Below, one piece after another: positions 38,297-47,314 of a DNA stretch of 64,000 nt. The translations under genes and the position numbers were made by a program. The DNA lies in contig NZ_JAMXBE010000007.1 in NCBI RefSeq assembly GCF_024704835.1, positions 139,474 to 203,473 of the forward strand. Reading direction: 5' to 3'. Source of the stretch: Parapedobacter tibetensis. Its GTDB lineage: Bacteria; Bacteroidota; Bacteroidia; Sphingobacteriales; Sphingobacteriaceae. Position 1 is the first letter of the stretch. Each line of letters starts with the position of its first letter. The notes under the pieces are model-generated. The model worked only from the letters and a program-made list of their open reading frames with translations, searched no databases and was not told the DNA's origin.

Positions 38297-38313
38297 TGAC
38301 TTCATTGTAAAAC

Positions 38314-38347
38314 AAAAAAGGCTCCGTGATTCCACGGAGCCTTTTTT
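38314..38347. terminator. Bidirectional terminator after rpsJ
   Basis: AAAAAAGGCTCCGTG pairs with CACGGAGCCTTTTTT at 38314-38347 around a short loop. It has A/T tracts on both sides, so it serves rpsJ and the convergent outer-membrane gene. Confidence 0.92.
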
Positions 38348-38367
38348 GTTTTAAACAATTTGCCTCG

Positions 38368-39021
38368 TTACAACTGAAAGCCAACCCCGAAAGACAATAC
38401 CCTGTTGGAGAACTTGCTGTCGCTGTTGTCGCTCGGCGACAAGTTGGACAAACCAAGTCCGTAACCTGCGTTGATCAAAAAGCCGTTGGACAACCGATAC
38501 CCGGCCATGAAATTCACCCCGAAATCAAACGGCTTTTGGTCTTTGTCATCGCCACTAAATTTGAGGTCGTAGTCTCCCTCGCCACCCCAGATATCTCCCA
38601 CATTCCCTTTTACCTTCGTCTTTCCGCTAAGGGAATAACCGACGTACGGACCTGCGCCCAAGAATACAGACCCACTGCTTCCCGTAGGGATGTAGTAAAC
38701 AGCATTCACAGGAATCTCCAACGCCATCACATTGGTGGTAACGCTCCCGTCCATATTGTCTCCATCAAAGTCATACTTTTCGCCTTTTCCCTGCAAGGAA
38801 ATTCCCGGTTGAATCGAGAATTGGGGTGCGACAGCCAAATCCGCGTAGCCGCTCACGTAAAATGAGGGGTTCATTTTCTGATAATCTTTTGCCGCGTCCG
38901 ACACGTTGCTATACTTCCCCAGATTCAGCCCCGCTTTCACTCCGTAACCTACTTCCTGCGCGAATGCGCCGATCGAAATACCCAAAACAATTAGTACAGA
39001 TAATAACTTTTTCATATTCAT
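38368..39021 (-). CDS. Outer-membrane beta-barrel (porin family) protein
   Basis: 217 residues. The N-terminal signal peptide (MKKLLSVLIVLGISIGAFA, cut near residue 21) is followed by EVGYGVKAGLNLGKYSN, then alternating hydrophobic strands ending in an aromatic residue (VLSFGVGFQL), as in small outer-membrane barrels of the OMP_b-brl type. An AGGAG lies four bases before the first ATG. Function of the barrel is unknown. It converges with rpsJ on the shared terminator. Confidence 0.85.
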   Translation of the reverse strand: MNMKKLLSVLIVLGISIGAFAQEVGYGVKAGLNLGKYSNVSDAAKDYQKMNPSFYVSGYADLAVAPQFSIQPGISLQGKGEKYDFDGDNMDGSVTTNVMALEIPVNAVYYIPTGSSGSVFLGAGPYVGYSLSGKTKVKGNVGDIWGGEGDYDLKFSGDDKDQKPFDFGVNFMAGYRLSNGFLINAGYGLGLSNLSPSDNSDSKFSNRVLSFGVGFQL

Positions 39022-39235
39022 TTCTCCTTTTACGTTTTATACTATTTTAAACAGTAATGTAAATTGCAAGATATGCGCCACGATTTTCATCCACAGCATA
39101 AAAACCTAATTATCAATAATATACAATACACTGGAGATTGATTTCAATGTGTATGGATTTATATACACTTTGAATACATCGATGTACAGCTCGTTAAGAG
39201 ATAAAATGTGTAATTAAGTACATCACTGCTTTCAA

Positions 39236-39260
39236 TTGTCAACAATTTATCTTAGTTTTG
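39236..39260 (+). promoter_or_regulatory. tRNA-Cys promoter
   Basis: A perfect TAGTTTTG -7 box (39253-39260) lies 15 bases before the tRNA. The TTG at 39236 is closer than usual, so the -33 element is uncertain. Confidence 0.45.
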
Positions 39261-39275
39261 CAGTCCTTTGAAAAG

Positions 39276-39346
39276 GGTCGGATGGCCGAGTGGCTAGGCG
39301 GAGGTCTGCAAAACCTTTTACAGCGGTTCGAATCCGCTTCCGACCT
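39276..39346 (+). tRNA. tRNA-Cys (GCA)
   Basis: Acceptor GGTCGGA (39276-39282) pairs with TCCGACC (39339-39345). The D arm has GAGTGGCTAGGCGGA-type sequence, the anticodon loop CTGCAAA gives anticodon GCA, and the T arm is GCGGTTCGAATCCGC. CCA is not encoded. The 71-base length is normal for tRNA-Cys. Confidence 0.96.
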
Positions 39347-39376
39347 CGTTGTTATAACAGGTAAAAAAATAAGAAA

Positions 39377-39559
39377 ATGGGAGTTACACGCTTAAAAAGA
39401 AAAGACAGAAGAAATAAAGTGGTTGCAAAAAACCAAGTGCAGTTTCTGAAGCTTGGTCGCAATATCGAAACCGGTAGCCGCTCGAAAATGCCGGCCAATA
39501 GTCAAATCGTCAAAAACAATGCGGTATTGGATCAGTTGGAAGCCGAACTGAAAAAATAG
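39377..39559 (+). CDS. Small basic protein of unknown function
   Basis: 60 residues: MGVTRLKRKDRRNKVVAKNQ at the N-terminus is highly basic. A middle with LKLGRNIETGSRSK follows, and the C-terminus is a short helix (VLDQLEAELKK). The basic N-terminus suggests RNA or ribosome binding, but I recognise no named family. It lies 30 bases after tRNA-Cys and is probably on the same transcript. It is not ribosomal protein L33, which it resembles only in size and charge. Confidence 0.65.
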   Translation: MGVTRLKRKDRRNKVVAKNQVQFLKLGRNIETGSRSKMPANSQIVKNNAVLDQLEAELKK

Positions 39560-39600
39560 ATCTTCTATCCTTTCCTAAAAACACCTTATGTGTTTATAGT

Positions 39601-40329
39601 CTATTGAAGGCTTTTCAGTATATCCGCTATATGGCGGATTTTTTCTTTGGAGGATACCCAAATCCTATTGCCCGTCCCTCCCACCGCATCAGTCGCATAA
39701 ATCATCTCGCTTGGCTGTTCCACTTTGGCAGAAGTATGGAATGCCACTGCTCCAGTCTCCTGGGCGATCTGGCTTATATTGTCTTCATGGATACCAGATC
39801 CCGGCATAATGGATATCCTCCCATTTGCATGCCCAATGAGTGTCTTGATTAATTCAGCTCCTTCCAAGGCTGTATTCTTCATGCCAGAGGTAAGCAATCG
39901 TCCACATCCGCACGCAATAATGCTTTCCAATGCTTCGAAAGGATCATTGCACACATCGAAAGCACGGTGGAAAGTCACATGCATTGGCTTGGCCAAGACT
40001 ACCAACTCCCTTGTTCCATCCTTATCCACCCCTCCGTTTGCATGCAGTAACCCGATGACAACTCCATCACAGCCGATTTCCTTACAGAACGCAATATCAG
40101 CCTTCATTTCCTCAAATTCAAGTTCTGAATACAAAAAGTCGCCTGCCCTTGGCCGGATAAGCACATGGATGCCAATATTGATCCTTTGCTGCACAAGTTT
40201 TATTTGACCATGGGATGGCGTAGTACCTCCGGCTTCCAAGTTTTGGCAAAATTCTATCCTATCAGCCCCACCTGCTTGTGCAGCTAAGGCCGATGCTACG
40301 GAATTGGCGCAAATTTCCAATTTATACAT
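39601..40329 (-). CDS. cutC: CutC family protein
   Basis: 242 residues forming a TIM barrel: LEICANSVASALAAQAGGADRIEFCQNLEAGG at the start, then VLIRPRAGDFLYSE and GCDGVVIGLL, then VTFHRAFDV and LTSGM. CutC was named for copper homeostasis in E. coli, though its real activity is unsettled. It is encoded opposite to the heme locus. It stands alone with no recognised copper genes around it. Confidence 0.93.
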   Translation of the reverse strand: MYKLEICANSVASALAAQAGGADRIEFCQNLEAGGTTPSHGQIKLVQQRINIGIHVLIRPRAGDFLYSELEFEEMKADIAFCKEIGCDGVVIGLLHANGGVDKDGTRELVVLAKPMHVTFHRAFDVCNDPFEALESIIACGCGRLLTSGMKNTALEGAELIKTLIGHANGRISIMPGSGIHEDNISQIAQETGAVAFHTSAKVEQPSEMIYATDAVGGTGNRIWVSSKEKIRHIADILKSLQ

Positions 40330-40443
40330 ATATCTTAGCTAATTATTGGTCGCTTTTGGCTCCAAAGATAAGCAAACCACACATTCTTCCGAGGGATCTC
40401 CTGTTCTGACTCAACAAAAAAGATACATAATTAAAATAAAATA

Positions 40444-40506
40444 TTATTTGTAATTAGTCTTAATAACTCATATGTTTGCTGCGTTGTTTAAAATGAGTCT
40501 AAATAA
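40444..40506 (+). promoter_or_regulatory. Heme-operon promoter with two Fur-like palindromes
   Basis: TTTG (40447-40450) and a perfect TATGTTTG -7 box (40471-40478) form the promoter. Two 23-base imperfect palindromes with ends TTrTTT...TCTwAATAA lie at 40444-40466 and 40484-40506, exactly 40 bases apart. The first covers the -33 element; the second ends at the base before the ATG. The form resembles the A/T-rich iron boxes reported for Bacteroidota, but that is from memory. Confidence 0.6.
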
Positions 40507-42600
40507 ATGAATAGCGCATCATTATACATTTTATCTTTATCACTGATATCTATCTCGTTGCATGCACAACAAGCGAATATCATCTTCGAGGGTGATACGC
40601 TAGGAAGCAATCCACTGCAAGAAGTGGTGGTAACTGCTACTCGAACCGATAAAAAAATTGAAGAACTGCCCATCCCTATCACTACGATTACGTCAAAAGA
40701 GATCAAGGACCGGGGCATGGTAAGGCTAAACGAGATATTGGCCGAACAAACAGGGCTCGCATTGGTTGGTGATCATGGTACTGGCGTGCAAATGCAGGGT
40801 TTTGACGCCCAATACACCATGATACTTATTGATGGCGAGCCTGTGATCGGGCGCACATCGGGCACCTTGGAACTACCCCGTATCACGATGTCCAATATTG
40901 ACCGCATCGAAATCGTCAAAGGCCCCTCATCTTCCTTATATGGCAGCGAGGCCATGGCCGGCGTAATCAATATCATTACAAAAACACCTAAAAAAGGACT
41001 TTCTGGTGAGTTATCCACGCGATACGGAACTAATGAATCGGCGGATGTCAGCATTGATGCGGCCTTTCGTACAGATAAATTCTCATTTTCGGGTTTTGTG
41101 AACCGATTCAGCAACGGAGGATACAGCCTTATGCCCGAAACTGGTTTTCAAACAGTAGCCCCATTTGCGGCATATACCATTACGGGGAAAACAGGTTATC
41201 AATTCTCCGAAAAAACTGATCTTAATGTATCCCTCAGGTATTATGACAATTCACAGGATGATCGATATGCGGTAGAAAGCCGGGCAGTTTCAGGAGTAGG
41301 TCTGCAGCGGGATTTTAGCTTCTTTCCAAGCCTCACACACCGGTTCTCCGATGCCCACACTTCCATGCTCCGTTTCTATCGGGCTACCTATAAAACGGAA
41401 TCATCCATCAGTTATGAAGATACCGAAGAACTATATGATGAGACGTTCTTTGATCAAGGGTTTACTCGTGGTGAAATTCAGCATGACTATACTATGCGTT
41501 CAAATTTGGTACTTACAAGCGGATTGGGCGCCCAATATGAGACGGTGGAAGCCACCCGCTATGACGACAAAAAAAGCTTCAATTCTGGCTATGCCTATGC
41601 ACAGCTTGATTGGAAGTTGTTGGATAGGTTTAATATCATCGCTGGAGGGAGGTATGATATGCATAATGTCTATAAATCGCAATTCAGTCCGAAATTGGCA
41701 GCAAGCTACAGACTCAACAAAAAAATCACTTTCCTCGCTTCTGCAAGCCGGGGCTACAAAGCCCCTGATTTCAGGCAATTGTACTTAAACTTCTCCAATG
41801 CCGTGGCCGGCTATAGCGTATTCGGCTATGAAGATCTCCAAGAAAACCTCCAACGATTACAGGACGAAGGGCAAATCAGCGAAGTACTTATAGATCCTTC
41901 TACCCTTTCCAAGCTCAATGCGGAAAGCTCATGGGCTTACAATATTGGTGTCCGTATGCGACCTGTGGACAACTTGATTGCCAATGTCAATATTTTCCGT
42001 AACGATGTAGACAACCTCATTTCTACCGCCAGTATCGCCATCAAGACCAATGGGCAATCGGTATTCTCCTATTTCAATCGCAACGCTGTATTTACCCAAG
42101 GCACCGAGGCGGACCTCACTTATCTCCTATCCAACACTTTGGAAATCGGGGGTGGTATCCAATATCTTGAAGCGAAAGATGTGGATGAGTGGAACATGGT
42201 CAAAGAAGGGCGTGCCTATACGCGTGACCCCGAAACGAGCCAGACGGTAGCGGTAAAGCGAAGCGAATACGGGGGGTTGCTTAGCCGCTCCAAGTACATG
42301 GCTAACGCACGGATTTCGTATTTAGAAACTCGCAGTGGAATTCGCTTGTCCTTACGCTGGAATTACAGGGGTAGGTATGGTATTCGCGATGTAGACGGCA
42401 ACGGCATTATCAACCTCGATAGCGAATATGTAAAAGGGTATTCGTTGTTCAACGGTTCCATTTCGAAATCATTCCTCAACAACAACCTTCGATTGCAATT
42501 CACGGCGGATAATATGCTCGGATTCACCAATGAAGAGTATATCAGTTACTTACCCGGCAGATTATTATATGCCGGATTATCATACAGCTTCAGTAAATAA
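40507..42600 (+). CDS. TonB-dependent heme receptor
   Basis: 697 residues. Signal peptide ~1-20 (ends SLHAQQA). The plug domain has a TonB-box-like region (LQEVVVTATRTD), the plug motif VQMQGFDAQYTMILIDGEPV and VKGPSSSLYGSEAMAGVINIITK. The beta-barrel follows and ends GLSYSFSK with a C-terminal aromatic. The following genes (HmuY, ABC importer, HmuS) say that its cargo is heme (HmuR-like). It lies in the outer membrane and is first in the heme operon, directly behind the Fur-like sites. Confidence 0.92.
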   Translation: MNSASLYILSLSLISISLHAQQANIIFEGDTLGSNPLQEVVVTATRTDKKIEELPIPITTITSKEIKDRGMVRLNEILAEQTGLALVGDHGTGVQMQGFDAQYTMILIDGEPVIGRTSGTLELPRITMSNIDRIEIVKGPSSSLYGSEAMAGVINIITKTPKKGLSGELSTRYGTNESADVSIDAAFRTDKFSFSGFVNRFSNGGYSLMPETGFQTVAPFAAYTITGKTGYQFSEKTDLNVSLRYYDNSQDDRYAVESRAVSGVGLQRDFSFFPSLTHRFSDAHTSMLRFYRATYKTESSISYEDTEELYDETFFDQGFTRGEIQHDYTMRSNLVLTSGLGAQYETVEATRYDDKKSFNSGYAYAQLDWKLLDRFNIIAGGRYDMHNVYKSQFSPKLAASYRLNKKITFLASASRGYKAPDFRQLYLNFSNAVAGYSVFGYEDLQENLQRLQDEGQISEVLIDPSTLSKLNAESSWAYNIGVRMRPVDNLIANVNIFRNDVDNLISTASIAIKTNGQSVFSYFNRNAVFTQGTEADLTYLLSNTLEIGGGIQYLEAKDVDEWNMVKEGRAYTRDPETSQTVAVKRSEYGGLLSRSKYMANARISYLETRSGIRLSLRWNYRGRYGIRDVDGNGIINLDSEYVKGYSLFNGSISKSFLNNNLRLQFTADNMLGFTNEEYISYLPGRLLYAGLSYSFSK

Positions 42601-42628
42601 TTTATCATAAACATCAATTCATATAACA

Positions 42629-43210
42629 ATGGAAATCAAATTCAATACATTAAAAATGCTATCAGTTGCATTTATCTTGGGAGCGTTCAGTCTTTCTTTT
42701 GCTTCGTGCAGTAAAAATGACGAAGATGACAATGTCATACCTGAACTTGAGGCAGAAACCGTTGCGGATTTGGATGGTTCACAAGGGCCTGTGTTTTTCA
42801 GCCTCTCAACTGGGACAGCAGTGGAAGAATCCGCAACCACATGGGACATTAAGTTCAATAATAGCAATTTCTCATTTGGAAATGGTGCAGAGGCACAGGT
42901 GATGGAAGGTATATTTGATAATCTAGTCGTTGCGCCTTCATCAGCATACTCTATGGAAGATTTAGCCGGCATTGGGAGTGTTTATACGTATTCAGGTCCG
43001 CCCAATCATATCGTTACTCCTACTCCGGGCAGAATATTAGTGATAAAGACTCATGATAATAAATATGCAAAAATTGAACTTATCAGCTATTACCTTGGAA
43101 ACCCAGATACCAATTCGGAATCATTCATCAATCTAGAGACTAGACCAGATAGCCGTATATATACATTTAGGTATATTATACAGCCCGATGGATCTACTAA
43201 TTTGAAATAA
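42629..43210 (+). CDS. HmuY family heme-binding lipoprotein
   Basis: 193 residues. A lipobox ends at Cys (SLSFASC, about residue 27), so it is lipid-anchored, probably on the cell surface. HmuY-family marks are TWDIKFNNSNF, ILVIKTHDNKYAKIELISYY and YTFRYIIQPDGS at the end. HmuY strips heme from host or environmental hemoproteins and passes it to the TonB receptor encoded just before. The two genes are 28 bases apart. Confidence 0.88.
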   Translation: MEIKFNTLKMLSVAFILGAFSLSFASCSKNDEDDNVIPELEAETVADLDGSQGPVFFSLSTGTAVEESATTWDIKFNNSNFSFGNGAEAQVMEGIFDNLVVAPSSAYSMEDLAGIGSVYTYSGPPNHIVTPTPGRILVIKTHDNKYAKIELISYYLGNPDTNSESFINLETRPDSRIYTFRYIIQPDGSTNLK

Positions 43211-43223
43211 AACGAGCAACCAC

Positions 43224-44099
43224 ATGGAAGCAATGAACAAAAACATGTTTTACAAGGGCTTTATCTTTATTCTGGCGGTTGCTTTCAATGCCTGCAATAT
43301 ATCAACCACCACCGAATCGGAAATATCCGATTCGGCTAAAATCGTATCGACCAACGGAACCTTATCTGAAATCTTGGTCGAACTAGGTTTTGAAGACAAC
43401 ATCGTGGGGGTAGATGTGGCCAGCACTTACCCGGCCAGCCTAAAAGAAAAACCAAAAATAGGACACAACCGTGATATCGCTTCCGAAGGTGTGCTTGCAT
43501 TGGGGCCAGACTTGGTGTTGGGCATAGCTAACGTGGTTAAACCGGAAGTGGTTGAACAAATCCGAGCAGCAGGTGTCAAAATGGTGTTGTTTGAACATGA
43601 ATATTCTGTCGAGGGCGCGAAGCAGCTTATAAAAGCCGTTGCTGACAGCTTAGGCCAATCCGCAAAAGGTGATTCCATCTTAACTGCTTTGGATGCCGAC
43701 CTGGTCGTAGCCGATTCCATGATCGAACAGATCGAAAACAAGCCCAAGGTATTATTCATCTATGCACGGGGTACCGGCACCATGATGGTGGCCGGCCAGC
43801 GGACCCAGTTAGATAAAATGATTGAGCTTGCAGGTGGTGTAAATGCCGTACAGGGCTTTGATGATTTCAAACCCCTCACCGCAGAAGCGTTGATTGCGGC
43901 CAATCCTGATGTAATCCTCCTTTTTGATAGTGGCTTATCCAGCCTCGGCGGGATAGACGGCTTACTGGAGGTGCAGGGTATCGATCTAACCAATGCCGGA
44001 AAAAACCGGAAAGTGGTGGAAATGGATGGCCAATTCCTCACCGGATTTGGTCCACGTTTGGGGAAAGCGGTATTGGAGTTGGCAACGAAAATACATTGA
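43224..44099 (+). CDS. hmuT: Heme ABC transporter substrate-binding lipoprotein
   Basis: 291 residues; the start could also be the ATG at 43233. Lipobox AVAFNAC anchors the protein. The body matches periplasmic binding proteins of the heme/cobalamin type: RIVSTNGTLSEILVELGFEDNIVGVDVAS-type opening, then GHNRDIASEGVLALGPDLVL and VNAVQGFDDFKPLTAEALI. It carries heme from the receptor to the HmuUV importer. The call as heme rather than cobalamin rests on the neighbours. Confidence 0.88.
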   Translation: MEAMNKNMFYKGFIFILAVAFNACNISTTTESEISDSAKIVSTNGTLSEILVELGFEDNIVGVDVASTYPASLKEKPKIGHNRDIASEGVLALGPDLVLGIANVVKPEVVEQIRAAGVKMVLFEHEYSVEGAKQLIKAVADSLGQSAKGDSILTALDADLVVADSMIEQIENKPKVLFIYARGTGTMMVAGQRTQLDKMIELAGGVNAVQGFDDFKPLTAEALIAANPDVILLFDSGLSSLGGIDGLLEVQGIDLTNAGKNRKVVEMDGQFLTGFGPRLGKAVLELATKIH

Positions 44100-44132
44100 G
44101 AACTTGGAAGACTGAAGCCGATAGCCAAAACG

Positions 44133-45179
44133 ATGAAAACCCATAGCCTCATACTTTTTATACTTGCCATCGTGCTGATCATGGCCTGTACGTTATCCAT
44201 TTGCATCGGGGCCGTGGAAATCAGTACATTGGAGTTATGGTCCATTTTGACCCATCGGTTGGGAATGGGTGGCGAAATATACCATACTTCACAACAGGAA
44301 GCCGTATTGTTTTCCATCCGCTTACCTCGTGTGATTTTGGGTGTAATAGTAGGCAGTGCGTTGTCTATCGGTGGGGCGGCTATGCAAGGACTGTTTCGCA
44401 ATCCATTAGCTGAACCCGGGCTGATTGGCATCTCTTCCGGGGCTTCACTATTTGCTGTGTTGGTTATTGTACTGGAAGCCCGTTTTTTTAGTCATTTCAT
44501 TCAATTACTCGGATACCATGCCCTTGCTATTTCTGCCTTTTTAGGTGCATGCTTTACCACGTTTGTCGTATATAACATCGCTGTCAAAAATGGAAAATCG
44601 AATGTCACTATACTGCTGTTAGTAGGCATTGCCATCAATGCGTTGGCGGCTTCGTTTACCGGTCTGCTCATCTATATGGCTACTGACGATCAGTTACGTA
44701 ATATTATGTTTTGGAATTTGGGCAGCTTAGGTGGGGCCAGTTGGAAAACAGTTACCAGTATCCTACCGTTTGTGGGCATACCACTTGCTGTGCTCCCATT
44801 CCTCGCTAAGCCCCTTAATACATTGGCATTGGGCGAATCCCAAGCAGGGCATATGGGTATAAATGTGCAGCTATTGAAAAGGAGTGTCATTGTACTGGCT
44901 ACTTTAGGTGTCGGGGCTGCCGTGGCCGTATCGGGTATCATTGGTTTCATTGCGTTGGTTGTACCACATATCCTTCGGATGGCTTTCGGTGCCGACCATC
45001 GCCTGGTATTGCCGGGATCGGCCGTCTTAGGTGCCACCTTACTGGTACTCGCCGATCTAGTGGCCCGCACAATTGCCGCACCCGCCGAAATACCCATTGG
45101 TATCCTTACCGCCATCATCGGTACACCCGTATTCCTTTACATTATTTTTACGGAAAGGAGAAAACGTGGCTTCGGATAA
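44133..45179 (+). CDS. hmuU: Heme ABC transporter permease (FecCD family)
   Basis: 348 residues, with about nine to ten membrane helices. FecCD marks are RLPRVILGVIVGSALSIGGA, MQGLFRNPLAEPGLIGISSG and GFIALVVPHILRM. It forms the inner-membrane channel with HmuV. It follows hmuT by 33 bases; hmuV comes after a 122-base gap with no gene or clear terminator. Confidence 0.93.
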   Translation: MKTHSLILFILAIVLIMACTLSICIGAVEISTLELWSILTHRLGMGGEIYHTSQQEAVLFSIRLPRVILGVIVGSALSIGGAAMQGLFRNPLAEPGLIGISSGASLFAVLVIVLEARFFSHFIQLLGYHALAISAFLGACFTTFVVYNIAVKNGKSNVTILLLVGIAINALAASFTGLLIYMATDDQLRNIMFWNLGSLGGASWKTVTSILPFVGIPLAVLPFLAKPLNTLALGESQAGHMGINVQLLKRSVIVLATLGVGAAVAVSGIIGFIALVVPHILRMAFGADHRLVLPGSAVLGATLLVLADLVARTIAAPAEIPIGILTAIIGTPVFLYIIFTERRKRGFG

Positions 45180-45301
45180 TACCTCATGTAACATTTTAAT
45201 CTTTTAACCGTTTGATTTAATGGTATTCAAAAAAAATAAGTTAATTTTATTCGAAGACACGATGCTTCAAGTCTCTTAGCTAATGTCCCATATCTAGAAA
45301 A

Positions 45302-46096
45302 ATGATTGAAGCAAAAAACATAAGCTATTCGGTGGGCGGCAAGCAATTGTTGAACAATATTTCCTTTGATGTGCAGTCTGGGGAGCTCTTAGCTATCATT
45401 GGTGCAAATGGTGCGGGAAAAAGCACGCTGCTCAAGTTGCTATGCAAGGACATCCAGGCCAATTCTGGCGAGATCCGGATTCGCCAAAAGCTAATCTCCG
45501 CTTACAAAATGAATGATTTGGCCAAATTCCGATCGGTATTGGCACAAAGCAACACCATTTCGCTGTCTTTCCGGGTTGAAGAATTGGTACTGATGGGAAG
45601 GTATCCACATTTTGAAAACACACCGGCACCCAAGGACATTGAAATTGTCAAAACAGTGATGGAGAAAACAGGTATTACCGAATTTGCCAACCGCGACTAC
45701 AATACACTTTCCGGCGGAGAGCAGCAGCGTGTACAGTTGGCCCGGGTAATCGCCCAGATTTACGACCAACCACGGGGATTGCTCTTTTTAGACGAACCCA
45801 CTAATGGTTTGGATTTGCTCTACCAGCAGCAAATCCTTATGTTGGCGCGAAACTTGGCTAACAGTGGATATTGTGTGGTGAGCATCTTGCATGATATCAA
45901 TTTTGCTTCACGCTATGCAGACAAGGTGTTGATTTTGAAAAAAGGACAGCACGTCGCTTTTGGCGAGCCAAAAGAAGTGATTACCTGCGAAAACATTCAT
46001 CAAGCATTTAACATACAGGTGCGGTTGCTCAATGACGAGGAATTTAAATGCCCATTGGTCATCCCATCAGCGATATTATCTGAACAAACAATTTAG
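45302..46096 (+). CDS. hmuV: Heme ABC transporter ATP-binding protein
   Basis: 264 residues. Walker A GANGAGKST (about 39-47), signature LSGGEQQRVQLARV (about 139), Walker B LLFLDEPTNGLD (about 160) and the switch His in SILHDINFA. It powers import by HmuU, with heme delivered by HmuT. hmuS follows after 12 bases. Confidence 0.94.
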   Translation: MIEAKNISYSVGGKQLLNNISFDVQSGELLAIIGANGAGKSTLLKLLCKDIQANSGEIRIRQKLISAYKMNDLAKFRSVLAQSNTISLSFRVEELVLMGRYPHFENTPAPKDIEIVKTVMEKTGITEFANRDYNTLSGGEQQRVQLARVIAQIYDQPRGLLFLDEPTNGLDLLYQQQILMLARNLANSGYCVVSILHDINFASRYADKVLILKKGQHVAFGEPKEVITCENIHQAFNIQVRLLNDEEFKCPLVIPSAILSEQTI

Positions 46097-46108
46097 AAAC
46101 AATTTATC

Positions 46109-47134
46109 ATGGACAATACAACTATTTCACTCAAAGAACAATACCAATCGTTCAAGGCAGAAAACCCCAAGGTACGTATCCGAGATGCCGCTAAGCAATT
46201 GGGTGTTTCAGAAGCCGATTTGGTCGCCGTTGGCGACAATAACATCGCACTGAAAGCCGACTTTGAAACTATGCTCAAAGAAATCAAGACACTAGGCCAT
46301 GTGATGGCGCTTACTCGCAACGACCATGCTGTGCATGAGCGTAAAGGCATCTATACCAAAGCGACCTTCAATGGACATATCGGACTGGTGGTCAATCCTG
46401 ATATCGATCTCCGCCTGTTCATGAATGCTTGGCATTTCGGTTTTGCGGTCAGTGAAGGTGAACGCCGCAGCCTGCAATTCTTCGACAAGGATGGAACAGC
46501 GGTGCATAAAATCTACCTCACGGAGCAAAGTGATGTCCAAGCCTATGAGACTTTGGTAGCAAACTACCAAGTAGTAGTACAAGGAGAGGCATTGCAAACC
46601 ACAACCATAGACAAATCGATCGTGGAGAATCCCGATGGTGAGATCAATGTAGCTGGCTTCCGTCAAGCCTGGCTGGATTTGAAAGACACCCACCATTTCT
46701 TTGGGTTATTGCGTGATTTCGGGGTAGCACGCCGTCAAGCCATGCGTTTGGCCCCTGAGGGGCATGCTACGCCAATTTCAGTAGCCTCACTAAAACGGAT
46801 TTTGGAAGGTGTATCCGAGCGTGATTTAGAGATCATGGTATTCATCGGCAGCCGGGGATGCATCCAGATACATACCGGTAAAGTGAAAAAACTGCTACAA
46901 ACGGGCCCTTGGTTCAATGTATTGGATCCGGAATTTAATATGCACCTACGTGAGGATGGTATTGAAAGTGTATGGCTCGTCAAGAAACCGACCGAAGATG
47001 GCACTGTAACCAGCCTTGAGGCATTCGATGCGGAAGGTAATGTAATCGTGCAGTTCTTTGGCAAACGTAAACCACGTATACCTGAACGCGAAGATTGGCG
47101 GCAGGTTGTAACAGATTATGCGGTAACTGTTTAA
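46109..47134 (+). CDS. hmuS: HmuS / HemS-type heme-handling protein
   Basis: 341 residues, with two related halves, as in HemS/ChuS proteins: HIGLVVNPDIDLRLFMNAW and SLQFFDKDGTAVHKIYLTEQ in the first half; SRGCIQIHTGKVKKLLQTGP, FNMHLREDGIESVWLVKKP and GKRKPRIPEREDWRQV in the second. It takes heme in the cytoplasm and either degrades it or passes it on. Last gene of the heme operon, followed by a strong terminator at 47233. Confidence 0.92.
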   Translation: MDNTTISLKEQYQSFKAENPKVRIRDAAKQLGVSEADLVAVGDNNIALKADFETMLKEIKTLGHVMALTRNDHAVHERKGIYTKATFNGHIGLVVNPDIDLRLFMNAWHFGFAVSEGERRSLQFFDKDGTAVHKIYLTEQSDVQAYETLVANYQVVVQGEALQTTTIDKSIVENPDGEINVAGFRQAWLDLKDTHHFFGLLRDFGVARRQAMRLAPEGHATPISVASLKRILEGVSERDLEIMVFIGSRGCIQIHTGKVKKLLQTGPWFNVLDPEFNMHLREDGIESVWLVKKPTEDGTVTSLEAFDAEGNVIVQFFGKRKPRIPEREDWRQVVTDYAVTV

Positions 47135-47232
47135 CCACAGGAACCGGGAATTCGCATCATGTACATTATAAATGTGAAGATTTCCAAGATCTATATATAG
47201 TTTGTTTTATATAGTTGTTTAGTTTAGTTAGT

Positions 47233-47267
47233 AAAAACCCCGCTGATGTGAATCACCGGGGTTTTTT
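47233..47267 (+). terminator. Terminator of the heme operon
   Basis: AAACCCCG pairs with CGGGGTTT around a short loop (47233-47267), one mismatch in the extended stem, followed by six T. The A-rich left side lets it also serve the convergent peptidase gene. Confidence 0.85.
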
Positions 47268-47314
47268 AAGGCGTTAACATATTAGATTGAAATCGCGTAA
47301 CTAACTATGGAAAA

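Noticed and set aside
39377-39559. Ribosomal protein L33
   Set aside because: Similar size and charge, but it lacks the L33 sequence pattern and Cys pairs.
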